Positions 38,474 through 49,458 of a stretch of DNA of 64,000 nt are shown one piece after another. The position numbers and the translations under genes were made by a program. Positions within the stretch are counted from its first letter, which is position 1. Each line of letters begins with the position of its first letter. This DNA is from Letharia columbiana (lineage: Eukaryota; Ascomycota; Lecanoromycetes; Lecanorales; Parmeliaceae). Location: assembly GCF_014066305.1 (NCBI RefSeq), contig NW_023501061.1, forward strand, positions 248,001 through 312,000, read 5' to 3'. Below the pieces are notes generated by a model. It made no database searches, was not told the origin of the DNA, and saw only the letters and a program-made list of their open reading frames with translations.

Positions 38474-39102
38474 ATGCATACCATTCTACTCAAGAAGCAC
38501 GTGGTTTATGCGGAAGCGAGGTCTGCAAGCATCGCCACTTGCCATTCTCGAGCAGGAGCCCTTATCGATAACGCTCTGTTTTGGCGCAGCAATAACCACC
38601 GAGGGGAGTACAGCTTTTGCCAAGTTGTGGGGTGCGAGATTATCTTTGCCCTCATTTCTACCTTTGCGCTGTCGATCTTTTGGCAGTCACGTCCTCATCC
38701 GACTTTTTTTGGGTAAAGCTCTCAAACATTTCTCTGAACATGTTGAGTAAACTTACTGCCATCAGACCCTCAAAAGGAAAAACACAGCCAAAGATCAAGG
38801 GTCCATCGATTTGTACCGCCGACTTCTTCGGGCAAAGAGCTGCGATACTGCGATACTGCTCATTAGATCTAAGGCGCGATTGAGACATGCCAGTCCCATC
38901 AGCTCGTCAATGGAGGACACTTCAATACCGAATCTGGGATCTCGATCAATAATGCCTACCATTTCCGAGAATCAAAGCCAATTCTTGCACTTTGTAATTG
39001 AGATTGAGGAGCTGGCAAAATCCACATTTGTGCAATGTCACGCTCGTCCAATCGAGGGAAAGTCGTTCCTTTCAGGCATTTGACCCATAACCGAGCGCTT
39101 GT
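38474..39102. other. Intergenic after SLT11; possible faint gene remnants
   Basis: 629 bp between converging genes. Two overlapping frames (plus 38508-38750, minus 38658-38888) look slightly protein-like but contradict each other. Neither has a recognisable motif. Confidence 0.35.
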
Positions 39103-40404
39103 TTACAAGCCCAACCGTCCCACATATCGCTCCACATCCTTGCCCTCAACCATCTTCGCAACACAATACCCACTTCCCAGTGAGTTTGAAATACCCCAAG
39201 GCCCATGCCCAGCGCATACGATAACCCCCTCCTCCCCTTTATCACCCAGATCAGCAATGATTGGTACACCTTTCCTCGCCACCGGCCGCCAGCATACGCC
39301 TTCTCTCACGACTTCGAAATTTTCACCAAGTAATTTGCGTGCCGTCTTCTTCAGCACTGCTATACTTTCGGGGTCAATGACGCGCTCATTGGCGATCTTT
39401 GGTAGAGGGTATGTGCTAGAGTTTAGGCCGGCAAGGTAGATGCAGCCATCTGGCATTCTGGAGAAGATCTCGGGGCTGTAATCGGCTTCGGCGTCGGTGG
39501 TGAAAACAGCGTGGCAGTCCTGGCGACCCGCGTTGGCTGGGTCGGTACTGTCAAGTGCAGGGGGAGGCCAGTGCGGCGAGCGAAGGATTAGCGAGTGCCC
39601 TGCAAGTGATGTGATAGGTAATCCCATTTTCGACTTAGGGAAGAGGGTGCGATGAACTTCCGGAGTCCAAGCTCCCGCTGCTAGGACTAGGCGTGTACAA
39701 GGAAGGGTTGTTTGTTCTAGGGTGGAGGTGTCGAGGATGGATATGCTGGAGAGGGCGCCGGATGGGGAACGGATGATGGAAATGGCTTTGGCGGGCTGGT
39801 GTAATTGGACACCGCGGGATTGGCAGCTTTCCATGAGAAAGCGGCAGAGGAGTAATGGGTCACTAAAGAGGATTTTCAGTATGTTATTTATGATTAGATT
39901 ATAATTTGATCAAAGGCACAGAAATGGCGCTCAGACAGGCTCAACATGCAGACACATAGGCAGAACCTACCATTGAGCCGTCGTAGATCCATCACTCATC
40001 ACATCGAGCTCAGAGCCAGGCGTCAACCAAGCCGGACGATTGCCATTGCTGTTAGTAGTCCTCGCAGCGGCCGTTGACCGACTCACTCCCTCCATCAGCC
40101 AGTCCGCGCCATTTTTCCCTACAGTCTCTGCCAAGCTGGTCCCAGTGCTTCGACTGTAACCCCAGCGGTCGTGGCCGTTGTTCTCTTCAGCCAGCAGCCT
40201 GTGGAGATCGAAACTCAACTCGCCGAGTTTTGATAGCGAGGGAGAAAACCAATCCCGGGCCAAGAAGCCGGCTGCAAATCCGGATGCGGAGGCGAAGAGT
40301 TGGGGAGAGGCTTCCACAAGATGGATTGCATTTTTGGAGGTTTGACTCAGATAGTATGCTGTGGATGTTCCAATGATACCGGCCCCAATGATGACTGTAG
40401 CCAT
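39103..40404 (-). CDS. FAD-dependent amine/amino-acid oxidase (DAO family)
   Basis: Exons 40404-39971 and 39862-39103 (108-bp intron) give 397 residues. The N-terminus is a dinucleotide-binding fold, TVIIGAGIIGTSTAYYL, with the acidic ribose-binding residue in HLVEASP. A conserved block CDPLLLCRFLME follows the intron. The C-terminal half has RLVLAAGAWTPEVH, GCIYLAGLNSSTYP and the FAD-contacting end VIVCAGHGPWGISNSLGSGY. This is the DAO superfamily (sarcosine oxidase or TDA3-like proteins). Yeast Tda3, linked to endosome-to-Golgi traffic, is one possible relative. Substrate is unknown. No peroxisomal C-terminal signal (ends RLGL). Divergent from the short-chain dehydrogenase. Confidence 0.82.
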
Positions 40405-40660
40405 GACGGAAGACACTTTGATGCTAGATTGATGCAGAATGGAGTAAAGACTGCTTCAAAAAATGAAGTTTCTTTGGGCTATAATTGATTTTCTATTTAT
40501 TGGGCATGGAAGGGGTATACAAGCAGAAAATATTTCAAACATTCAACTCCCGCATACCCCGCGGAATTGCCGAATGCACGATGACGTACTGGCAGACATG
40601 TGTTTTGCCCAAACACGAGGAATAAAAGACTAGGAGAGACAAATATATCATCAGCAAAAA
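40405..40660. promoter_or_regulatory. Short divergent promoter between the DAO and SDR genes
   Basis: Only 256 bp separate the two ATGs, so promoter elements may be shared. AT-rich around 40478-40520. Confidence 0.5.
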
Positions 40661-41561
40661 ATGGCGAAGACCGTCATCGTCACTGGCGCTTCGAAAGGTA
40701 CGGATGACAAAAATTGCAGCAAGCACCTCATAGCTTACATTGGCGGCAGGTATTGGTGCAGCAATAGCAGAATTTCTGCTGAGAAAATCCCACAATGTTG
40801 TTCTGATCGCGAGAACAGAGCAACCGCTAGAAGAGCTCCGGACAAGGTATCCCGAGCAGGTCTTGGTACTTGCGGGGGACTTGGGAGATATCTCGCTCGC
40901 CCAGAAAGCGGTAGACAGCGCCCTTACAAGATTCGAAGCGCTAGATGGCGTGATCGTCAACCATGGCATGATGGATCCGGTAACGAAAATTGAGACTAGT
41001 GACATCGGAGAGTGGAAGAAGCTATTTGACGTCAACTTCTTCAGCGCTGTTGCATTCGTGAGTATCGACAAGCCGGAGGCTGTCCTGTTCCTGACAGAGA
41101 CAGGCCAAAGCAGCCATTCCAATACTGCGCAAGAGCCATGGCTGCGTTGTTTTCACCTCCTCGGGCGTTTCAACAGGAGCATACTCAACATGGGGCGCGT
41201 ACGGCGCTTCAAAGGCCGCCATTAATCACTTTGCACGACAACTCGCGGTCGAGGAGCCCAAAGTAACCAGCGTCGCTGTGAGGCCTGGCGTAGTGGATAC
41301 AGACATGCAGCGACAGCTTCGAGAAGTACACTCTGCTGTAATGGCAGCCAAGGACAATGACAAATTCTTGGGTTTGCATCAAGCTGGTAAGCTACTGCGC
41401 CCTGATCAACCAGGTCATGTGATGGCAAGGATGGTATTGGATCCCCCAAAAGAGTTGAGTGGCAAATACGTCGAGTAAGTCCTCTTTGGAATGCTCAATA
41501 CCGATAATGACATTGGATTAGCTGGGAAAGTCCAGAGCTAGCGAGGTATCAGGCGTCTTGA
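40661..41561 (+). CDS. Short-chain dehydrogenase/reductase (SDR), yeast YIR035C-like
   Basis: Exons 40661-40697, 40750-41057, 41104-41474 and 41522-41561 join in frame to 251 residues; introns are 46-52 bp. Classical SDR features are all present: the cofactor loop TVIVTGASKGIGAAIAEFL split by intron 1, the NHG block (VIVNHGMMDP), catalytic Ser in VVFTSSGVSTG and the YxxxK pair in GAYGASKAAINHFA, then RPGVVDTDMQ. The end, DWESPELARYQAS, comes from a tiny last exon and matches the family. The absence of an acidic residue at the end of beta-2 (VVLIARTE) suggests NADP(H). Substrate is unknown. Confidence 0.88.
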
Positions 41562-42585
41562 CGCATCACAGGGACCAGACTCCTGTTCAGCTAGAAAGTT
41601 AGCTTAGGCTTGGTGACGGAGGATATGTAATGCTTTGTAACAAGAAGGCTTAGATCAGATGAAAGATGAAAAGACTCGAATGGTTTCTCCATAAGGCCAT
41701 TGCAGCCGTCAGGATTAGCATGAAATATTTTGTGTTCATCATATGCCAGTAGTGAAAGCGAAAAAAGACCTTAACGGTCACGGGTCGCTTACCTCCGAGC
41801 GAGTCCAAAAAGTCGGACAGGCACCGAGAACTCTAGACTTTCAGTCATTGCTAATTAGCGATGGCACATTTCTAGAAGGAATGAGAGCAGTAGTCGAGTT
41901 TTAGGAGCGTTTCAGGTAATCGAACCATTTGATTCGTCATTGTGAATCGGTATTTGATAGTACATGTGTTGCTCATCATGTAATTGGTGTGGTAGGCCTC
42001 GAAGGCACAGAATCAAAGAGCTTGAAACTCACAATCAATACGCCTACACAATGCATCGGCTGTGCCTTTTCCACGAAGGCTGTTCGAAAAAAACTCCAGG
42101 CCTAGGAAAGATACGCCTGGGTCAGCTTCTGACCATGATTACTTCAAAGGAGGCGTTTCTCGGAAGAACATGTTAGGTCAGATAGGTCCTTTGGCGGGAC
42201 AGGTAAAGTCACCACGAAAGCGGGTTAAGCTCAATGGTCTGATAGGGGCGACACGAAGTTCATCATTTGGGTAGAGAATGTCATGAGGAAATAAACTGCC
42301 GTGGTACTCACATAGCATTTCTAAGGGTAGATGTATTTAAGCTGAGCGTGCTTTCTCTTCGACAGGCTCTGAGACACTGAAGCCAGTCGCCTGTTGATAC
42401 AAGTTACCTGCGAAAGGTTGATGCAGAGCATAGCAAATTTGCACTTTGTGGATCCTTACGCTAGTCAGACCCGGCGGCTGAGGGCGGCGATTATCGCGAT
42501 AAAACCAGCCTTACGGATTGGAATGCAGCCAGCCAAATGGGCTCATGCTCTTCACAAGGAAAGCTTGAAAGACACAACACCCAGC
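41562..42585. other. Intergenic (1 kb) between SDR and NC2-beta genes
   Basis: Nothing protein-like; the right end holds the NC2-beta promoter. Confidence 0.45.
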
Positions 42586-43265
42586 ATGTCTGATCGAGAT
42601 TTTGGTGGTTAGTCGTGAAATTACCTACACACCCATGATGGCTGACACATATCTAGGCAACGACGACCTCTCCTTGCCAAAAGGTGAGCATCTCTGCAAT
42701 TCTTGCATTCCTTCATGGCTAGCAGCAGCCCCGTTTGATACCTTACTTACGCCATCTTTCCCTCGCAGCAACTGTGCAAAAGATTATCACTGAAATTCTC
42801 GCCACAAACGATTCCGAATCCAGCATTACTTTCGCGAGAGATGCCAGAGATTTGCTCATAGACTGCTGCGTCGAATTCATCACCCTCATATCCTCCGAAG
42901 CCAATGAGATAGCAGAGCGCGAAGCTAAGAAGACTATCGCGACGGAGCATATCGACAAGGCACTGAAGGAGCTAGGGTTTCCGGAATATGTCCGAGAAGT
43001 GCTAGCGTCTGCGGGGGAGATGAAGGAATCGCTCAAGGTGAGTTTTGCAACCTGTTATGGGAAAAGCGAGTCTATGTCCTACGGGAGGGGAGACTGTGGA
43101 CGTTGACGAAGGCTCTGTGGAACCAAGGCTGACCATGCATGGGAGTAGACTAGGGAGAAGAAAACAAGCAAGATGGATCAGAGCGGTCTGACACAGGAGG
43201 AGCTGCTACAACAACAGCAGGAGTTGTTCGCGTCTGCAACAAGCAAATTTAACCAGGGCCCTTGA
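42586..43265 (+). CDS. NCB2: Negative cofactor 2 beta subunit (Dr1 / Ncb2), histone-fold
   Basis: Histone-fold partner of NC2-alpha; the dimer binds TBP on promoter DNA and blocks TFIIA/TFIIB entry. Exons 42586-42607, 42657-42683, 42769-43037 and 43149-43265 give 144 residues. The sequence follows the family closely: DLSLPKATVQKIITEIL, ARDLLIDCCVEFITLISSEA, AKKTIATEHIDKALKELGF and the C-terminal Gln-rich QEELLQQQQELFASATSKF. The last exon is found only by joining the donor at 43038 to the TAG acceptor at 43148. Length is normal for fungi. Confidence 0.93.
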
Positions 43266-43992
43266 GGAGAGTTCCGGATAGAGGAAGTTTTCGGACATTA
43301 GATACTGGAGTTGGGAAGCATTTTCAGCGGCAGGAGGATCCATTGGCTGTCTCGATTGGGCCCGTAGATGCTCCGCAGGTGTTTTAGGCGTTCACACGGG
43401 GCGTTAATACGCCGATGATACCCTTAGCTCCTTGCAGACGCTCCTAGTCTTGACCTCAGCTACCGGCTTCTTGGGCCTCTTGGAACAACGAATCAAGGGA
43501 CGTCTAAGTTGGATGAGTGTGTGCAATGGAATCGAAAGCCTTGAGGTTAGAAAATCAACATAGCGGCATTCCCACATTCTCTTGCTCTTCCGCTCACAAC
43601 AGAAAAGGGGTTGAGGAATTTGAAAAAATCAATTGGCTTTTGTAACGGCTTGACTCCCTCCATTCAAGCCGCTCTACTTTCAATTGCTTCCCGTCACAAC
43701 AGTATCTGGAAGGTATTGGAGCATCGAATGTCATCTATGACTGGTCATATCTTTCAATACCCAACGGTACTGCCTGGATAACCGAACCTCATCTGAAATG
43801 TTCTTGGTTGCGTCTTTCAGCAATAATGGCGCCTTCTCATAGATTCCGGAAGAAGCATCATTTGATGATTGGCTGCACCTTGTCTGCACCTTGTCTGCAT
43901 ACTATATCCGAATTTATCCGTTGACTGTACCTGAAACGAGTTATACTACTTTCTATAATATACAGCTGCTCGTTTCGCGCCATTCACGGTCG
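43266..43992. other. Convergent intergenic region
   Basis: 727 bp between converging NC2-beta and BRE2. A 15-bp direct duplication, CACCTTGTCTGCAYA-like, occurs at 43876-43902. No gene. Confidence 0.45.
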
Positions 43993-46079
43993 TCAGACTT
44001 CGTCCTGAACGAGCTGTTTGATCTCCCTCCCACTCCCCAGCACATCCGACGCTTCCGGATCCAGCAAGGCCGTTGTTCCCTGCTCACTAAATCCATTCAT
44101 ATCTGCCTCTGTATCGCCTATACATTGTGACCAGAAGTCCACTGTTTGATGGTCAGTATAATAAGCCGGCAACCAGGGTCAGTAGCTCGGGGTGCCATCC
44201 TTACCTTCATCTACCAGATCATAGACAATATCTTCTGCAATCTGCTCATTGAAGCGTTCACTCATAGGTCGCAGATTGCTGTGCTGGCCCGCAATTTGCT
44301 TTTTCGTGACTGGATTGAGTTTGATATCCGAAGAATCTGCCATTTCGGTATCTTCGTCCACAGCCAGGTCAGGCGGTGGGAACCAGAAACGTGGCCCGAA
44401 ATTGGCTTCTGCAGCACCGCCTCGGAAGACACTGATCGCTGGATAGTAGCCAAGACTGCCATCGTCGAAACCCTCTCTTGCGCCAGCTTGATTTGGAGGC
44501 TTAGACGAAGGAGGGAGGAATGCTAGCAAATCAGTGTACGGCTTTTTAGTGTCAGCGGTAGCCTTTTACTTCACTATTTGAGTAAAGAACAAGCCTAGGG
44601 TAGATTGGAATCTCAAAGAACGTGCTGCTTCCGCGGTTGGTCTTGCAGCACAACGAGTGGTATTTACTGGAAAGAGATTACTCCGAAATGTACGTACAGT
44701 GCCAAGTAGCTCGCCATTTTTGTAGACCTTCATGCTTGAGAATGGTAGAGTACGCAAGGAGGGTTCGGGGTGATTCGGATTCGGAGGATCAGTTGCAGCG
44801 GTTCCAGCACCCACTGAGGCGGTTGGAGCTGGATTCATCAAATCTTCTAGTGGTTTCTGATAGGAGTATTCATATTGTTCTGATATATCTCGAAGTCAGC
44901 ATCGGTTCTGTAAAACCAAAGTCAAGCTTTCGTACGTGCTCGAGAAAAAAACATCTTGGAGGAAATGTCTCGTAAGCTGAGGTTTGTAGCACATTGCAGA
45001 ATAAACATGCGGAGTATCTGCTTACCGAAGTAAAGCGTGTTTTTAAAGCGTATGGGCACACGGTCTCTGATAATATCGAGATACTCGTGGGCGGCGATAG
45101 GATCCAGGTCATCAGACACGTCCACGGCTTTGTTGTAAGTTCCTTCAGCCACTTTTCGATGTAAAGAGAGTGAAGGCAGGCAGATCTCCAGCCCAATGAC
45201 ATCCCCTTCAACAAAGTCCGCGTTGGCGAAGTCCTTCGGCCTTGACATATGAACTTTCTGCCCAGAAACGTCTCTTATACCATAACTGTACGCATCAAAC
45301 CCAACTGGCCCTGCTTTTGGTTAGTTCTAAATTCGAGATGCTGTCTTTGAGATACTGACCGTCCAGCTGCGCCTCTCTGCGTGCGAACCCAATTCTAACA
45401 TGACCTCGCGGTTCTCCATCCATTGGATCAGCTCTGATACCGCTCAAAATCTTAGCTTCCCAATAGTACCTGCCTTCCCTGGCACCAGTGGTTGCTCGGG
45501 CCATGCGGAAGCCTTTCTGGGTGGTGACGGCAGTGCAGTTGGGCGACGAGAAGAAGACGTGTGGCGATGTATCCTCGGGCTCGAAGCTTGAGCCAGAGGC
45601 CGTCTCTGTCTGTCGATGGTATTGAAGGGCGGGGAAGGAAGGGTCAGAGATTGCTTTCGTGTATCTAAAAGACTTCCTATTGTAGACACTGTATCGATCA
45701 GTGCCTAGTTTTCGAAAAGCCAGGGACGCAGCGTAGCCTACTGCTCTGACGATTCCATCCACTCCTCTCTACCAGGAATAGGTGAGAATGTTGGCGCTTT
45801 GGGGGGTTCATAGTCAGCTGCCTTTGGCAGAGGCAGTTTGTATCGCATTGGAGAGATGTGCGTGGGCTCAGTTGATCTTTTGCGCTTTTTCGTGGTTCCT
45901 TTGCTGTCTGCATCGTCTCCACGAGCCTTGAATGTTGCCTTCTTTTCTCTCCGGGTGCGGGAAGCAGCGGCATCAGGATTGAGAGGAGACGATACTGCCG
46001 GAAGATGCTCGTCTTCAAGGCGTGCTGTGGGCAGGGCCGTGGGAGCTGTGACTGGGGGAGGCTGTTGGGCTTCGGCCAT
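43993..46079 (-). CDS. BRE2: COMPASS histone H3K4 methyltransferase subunit Bre2 (ASH2L family, SPRY)
   Basis: Subunit of the Set1/COMPASS complex. Six exons: 46079-45742, 45688-45360, 45310-45026, 44879-44698, 44541-44205 and 44141-43993. All phases agree, giving 539 residues. An N-terminal tail rich in Lys/Arg (REKKATFKARGDD, KKRKRS) precedes the SPRY core from about residue 115. Core segments: GRYYWEAKILSG, GHVRIGFARREAQLDGPVGF, YSYGIRDVSGQKVH, DVIGLEICLPSL, then after a fungal insertion MKVYKNGELLGTPYTDLLAF and GSLGYYPAISVFRGGAAEA with NFGPRFWFPP. The exon ending DLVDEVDFWSQ closes the protein. The introns of 146 and 156 bp are the longest in this gene. Confidence 0.9.
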
Positions 46080-47201
46080 TGTGCCTTGGGTCTTGGGTGC
46101 ACAGCTTAGCGAGCAGTCTTTTGGTTATGAGGGCCTAGGGGATCGTCTTCCTTAAGTCATATCATGGCATTATAAAGCCTGGTGTTAGAACAAGATGCTT
46201 CACGATCCAGGATTCACCATTCACGAACGCGACTTTTGCCAGAGCTTTCGATGTCTCGGCCCGTCTTTTTCCCGCCGCTATTTGTACAAGTAGATCAGCC
46301 GCGCTAGCAGAGCACTTTTGCAGCACTTGAAAGAGTGCTCCAATCTCATGTCATATTTTGGCATCAACCCGGGACAACGTGGTATCCGTAATCAACCTGT
46401 TCCAGGGGGAAAACACGTTAAACAGCCCAAAATCCTCCTCGTTGATGTTAAGTTGGTCACAATTTTGAGGATTCAACCAACCCCTTTCCACTGTCACTTT
46501 TTCTGGAACCTAGCCTGGCTCTACGTCCGGAGCATGGATCGAGGGTCTATATACTTGTGTAGTCACTCTCTTCTACATGGCTTAAGATTCATCGGCCCCT
46601 TGATCATGACCGCCGGTGTTCTTCTACTCCGTCGCCATGGAAGGAGTAGGCCACTATATCTAGAAGCCTTTGCCAAATAAAGAAGAAATGGTCACATTCA
46701 AGTCTGAGCATGAGCAAGCATTGACGTCAGGGAGTAATATCGAGTTCATTGTGTAGTAATCTATCTATACAAACTTTGAAGCTCAGCACCTTTCGGACAG
46801 CAAGTTCCCCAAACACATCAAAGCCACCGTTCGAATACACAGTCTATGCCCAAAATAAGGATCACCTCCCAAGGAAATCAAGATGTGACAAAGGAGATGA
46901 GCTTGTTAGGTCCCGTCCTCCGAAGAGTTGGGAAGCCTCCACGCCACGACAAGGCCAGCTCTCTCGTGGAGGGTAGATCGCGAATGTAGATGGCAAAGAT
47001 GAAGGAAGGGAGATGACTTACCTTTGACGGCGACCACACTAGGGACATGGTCAGCCAACATTCGAAAGACGTAGAGAAGGGGAGACTTAGCCTGGGATCT
47101 GCAGTGTATCGAACGTCAGGACCTAAATGTGAGTACCTAGAGAAATGTCAGTAGCATGGTGAACCATTGAGAGTGGACTAGGTGTTGTGAGGGTAGATGT
47201 G
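46080..47201. other. Intergenic (1.1 kb), start of an accessory-looking stretch
   Basis: BRE2 promoter at the left end on the minus strand. Frames are short; a 120-codon plus frame at 46318-46680 shows no recognisable motif. Confidence 0.4.
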
Positions 47202-47435
47202 CTAAATGCGACCACTTGTCCTGTACTGCTTTTTTGGTGATTGTTTTTTATTGCTCGGATTCAGCGCGAGGAGAACAGCCAGAGTGCTCAATTCTGACCG
47301 CAATCCCTTTGCCTCGTCGTCACTCAATTTTTTCAATTTTTTTGGTGATTGTTTTTTATTGTTCGGATTCAGCGTGAGGAAAACAGCCAGAGTGCCCAAT
47401 TCTGACCGCAATCCCTTTGCCTCGTCGTCACTCAT
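47202..47435 (-). CDS. Small repeat-encoded ORF (77 residues), doubtful
   Basis: From an ATG at 47435 the frame reads two copies of a 36-residue unit: SDDEAKGLRSELGTLAVFL then LNPNNKKQSPKK, and again SDDEAKGLRSELSTLAVLL. It is made by a tandem 108-bp DNA repeat (a multiple of three), so both copies keep one frame. Differences between copies are few and mostly conservative, which may reflect selection or just recency. The frame is also open upstream to 47969, but that part is poly-Lys and unlike protein. Each unit could form an acidic-amphipathic helix followed by a basic tail. No family is recognised. Confidence 0.3.
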   Translation of the reverse strand: MSDDEAKGLRSELGTLAVFLTLNPNNKKQSPKKLKKLSDDEAKGLRSELSTLAVLLALNPSNKKQSPKKQYRTSGRI

Positions 47436-47445
47436 TTTTTCAATT
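47230..47445. repeat. Tandem direct repeat, two 108-bp copies plus a decayed third start
   Basis: Copy 1 is 47230-47337 and copy 2 is 47338-47445, differing at only about six or seven positions. A shorter degraded match (TTGGTGTTTTTG then GTTCCGGA) follows to about 47480. T-rich ends (T5-T6 runs) flank each copy. Confidence 0.9.
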
Positions 47446-48261
47446 TTTTCTTGGTGTTTTTGTTTTTTTTTGTTCCGGAAGTCGTAGTTCCGACAGAGTA
47501 GATGAAGAATTGCTGATTGGTGTTGGTATATTGCTCGAGTCGAAGTAATGATGTGACGAGAAGCTCTCATCTCTGGTCCGACGCAGCCGAAGAGGTGCCC
47601 AACCTCTTGGCTTTGCCCTTGCAGAAGATGAAAGGTGATGTGAGATTCGAAGATGTAAAAGGTGAATGTCGAGGATCCTCTCCTTTTGTAAGAACCCAAC
47701 CGATGGATGCCCAGTCCATGACGGCATTGACACGAAAAGGAAGAGGTGGATGAGGTATGGCGCCGACTCGGGTTGCTGAAGCATCGAGAGTTGTCAAGTC
47801 GGGTGTCGAGGAAGGGAATCGGCCGTAGATATCGTATTGGCATCACCAGAGTAACGATCTGAGCGCCACGGTATAGAGTTGTCGAGCCGAGTATGAGGAG
47901 GTAGCATGGTCTCCGAGACTTTTGGACAAATTTCAGCATGATCAGTAGGACAAGGGAAGAGGATCTCATGACTTACAAAGCGAGTGCATATGAATAGCAT
48001 GTGTATAGTCATGGTGTTGCCTTGTCTCAGTCTTCTAGGTACCACGAGGGGAACGCCAGACAGCGTACCAGTTAGTTGTGGCGGCGACCGAGTGAAGGGG
48101 AGGGGATGGGAAAAGGGGAGGTGCTGTAGGCAGTGGCTGTCTGGCGCCCTACCACTGAAACAAGGCATTGATGGCGATCTGGAACGGCACGGTCGACCAA
48201 CGAGCTGCAGACGAGGATCTGATGACGGCAACGAAGGAAGTGAGTGTGAGTTGCTGGTGAC
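47446..48261. other. Intergenic upstream of the small ORF and downstream of the repeat-rich gene
   Basis: Minus-strand frames across this stretch are open but compositionally poor (Ser/Pro/Arg). They may be 3' UTR of the next gene. No motif seen. Confidence 0.35.
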
Positions 48262-49458
48262 CTAGGAGAAGTGTTCGTCGTCATCAGGAAATCCTTCGTC
48301 CATCAGCGTCTGCCAGGTGCTCTGGAAGTCTGAGCTGCCAGGTAGAAGATTGCTGTTGACTTCTACCGCTGGCGGAGTGTCCATGGCGCTGATGGCGGCG
48401 TCGTCTTCTGCTTCGGTTGTATCGTCCGAGGATTGCTCAGGGGACGGCCAAGTTTTGTTGTACCAAGGTCGGAACGTTCTGGTCGACTGGACAAGATTGT
48501 CCGCAAACCGAACGATCCTTGGTCTTTTTGGATCAACGTCTGCTTCGGCTGGTGTGGTCTTCCACAGGCGGGGACCTATCTTGTGTTGGGCTGGAATGTC
48601 CCCTTCTGTAGGGTGGCATTTACACCTGAGGCCGAAGTAGAAAAGTGGCTGGTAGTCTGCCTGAGGCCGGTTGCCGTCTTCGTCCAGGCACCCAGGTCGA
48701 CCCTCGCAGTAGGGCTTCGTGCCACGGGGTTTGCGAGAGCGTGACGGCATCCACGAGGATGTGAGAGTTGATGCTAGGGCGTTGACCGGAGGTGCTGGAA
48801 TGACTCGAGACGGTTTCGAAGAGGATTTGAGTATCGATACCGGAGTGATGACGGCTAGCGGCACTGCTCGAGACGGCATCGACGAGGATTGAGGGATCGA
48901 TGCCGGAGTGGTGACGGCTGGCGGCACTGCTCGGGACGGCATCGACGAGGATTGAGGGATCGATGCCGGAGTGGTGACGGCTGACGGCACTGCTCGGGAC
49001 GGCATTGACGAGGATTTAGGGATCGATGCCGGAGCGGTAGGTCTCTTCCTTGAGGCCTGTAGGTTGGCGACGATCCGTTGTCGGCGAGCTTGGATACGGT
49101 CAGAGGCAAGCTTGCTGCAAGGGACGGCGACACTAGGAAGAGACGACGTAGGCTTGGGCGCACTGGGTGATGCGATGGCCTGATTGGCGGGCTTGCTGAT
49201 GGACATGGCGGCGAAAGAGGAAGCCATGGAAGCAACAGTTGTCGATGGGCGGGCACGCTGGACGGTAGGGATGTATTTGCGGGCTACCGAAAGCGAATTG
49301 ACAGGGCGAGGTATGCTGCGGGCGGTAGCGATGGGAATTCGGGCTACCGAAGCACATTGAGGGGTAGGAATGCGAGAGGCTCTAGCGAGGGAAGGCATGG
49401 CTAGTGACGCATTGTTGAGAGAGCGCGAGATCGAATGATAAGTGCGTGTTGAAGGCAT
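48262..49458 (-). CDS. Repeat-rich hypothetical protein with possible PP1-docking motif
   Basis: Single-exon ORF of 398 codons with an ATG at 49458. The first 130 residues are Ser/Ala/Pro-rich and basic. Next come about five units of a 21-residue repeat, best copies TPASIPQSSSMPSRAVP, coded by 63-bp DNA repeats. The C-terminal 150 residues look different and more ordered. They have a Cys cluster (KPYCEGRPGC .. GLRCKCHP) and the segment RPRIVRFADNLV, which fits the RVxF docking pattern for protein phosphatase 1, followed by TFRPWYNKTWP and an acidic end. No family is recognised. Composition is stable and the frame is long, so I believe it is coding, probably nuclear or disordered. The repeats would vary in number between strains. 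Confidence 0.55.
   Translation of the reverse strand: MPSTRTYHSISRSLNNASLAMPSLARASRIPTPQCASVARIPIATARSIPRPVNSLSVARKYIPTVQRARPSTTVASMASSFAAMSISKPANQAIASPSAPKPTSSLPSVAVPCSKLASDRIQARRQRIVANLQASRKRPTAPASIPKSSSMPSRAVPSAVTTPASIPQSSSMPSRAVPPAVTTPASIPQSSSMPSRAVPLAVITPVSILKSSSKPSRVIPAPPVNALASTLTSSWMPSRSRKPRGTKPYCEGRPGCLDEDGNRPQADYQPLFYFGLRCKCHPTEGDIPAQHKIGPRLWKTTPAEADVDPKRPRIVRFADNLVQSTRTFRPWYNKTWPSPEQSSDDTTEAEDDAAISAMDTPPAVEVNSNLLPGSSDFQSTWQTLMDEGFPDDDEHFS
48833..49021. repeat. 63-bp coding tandem repeat, three near-perfect copies
   Basis: Copies start at 48833, 48896 and 48959. Degenerate partial copies flank them on both sides (about 48775-48832 and 49022-49045). Unit length is a multiple of three, so copy-number change keeps the frame of the host ORF. 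Confidence 0.9.

Noticed and set aside
38508..38888. Overlapping plus and minus frames that look faintly protein-like
   Set aside because: They contradict each other and neither has a motif or splice sites.
47436..47969. Upstream extension of the 77-codon repeat ORF to 255 codons
   Set aside because: The extension is compositionally odd (Lys run from T tracts) and the internal ATG at 47435 fits the repeat unit better.
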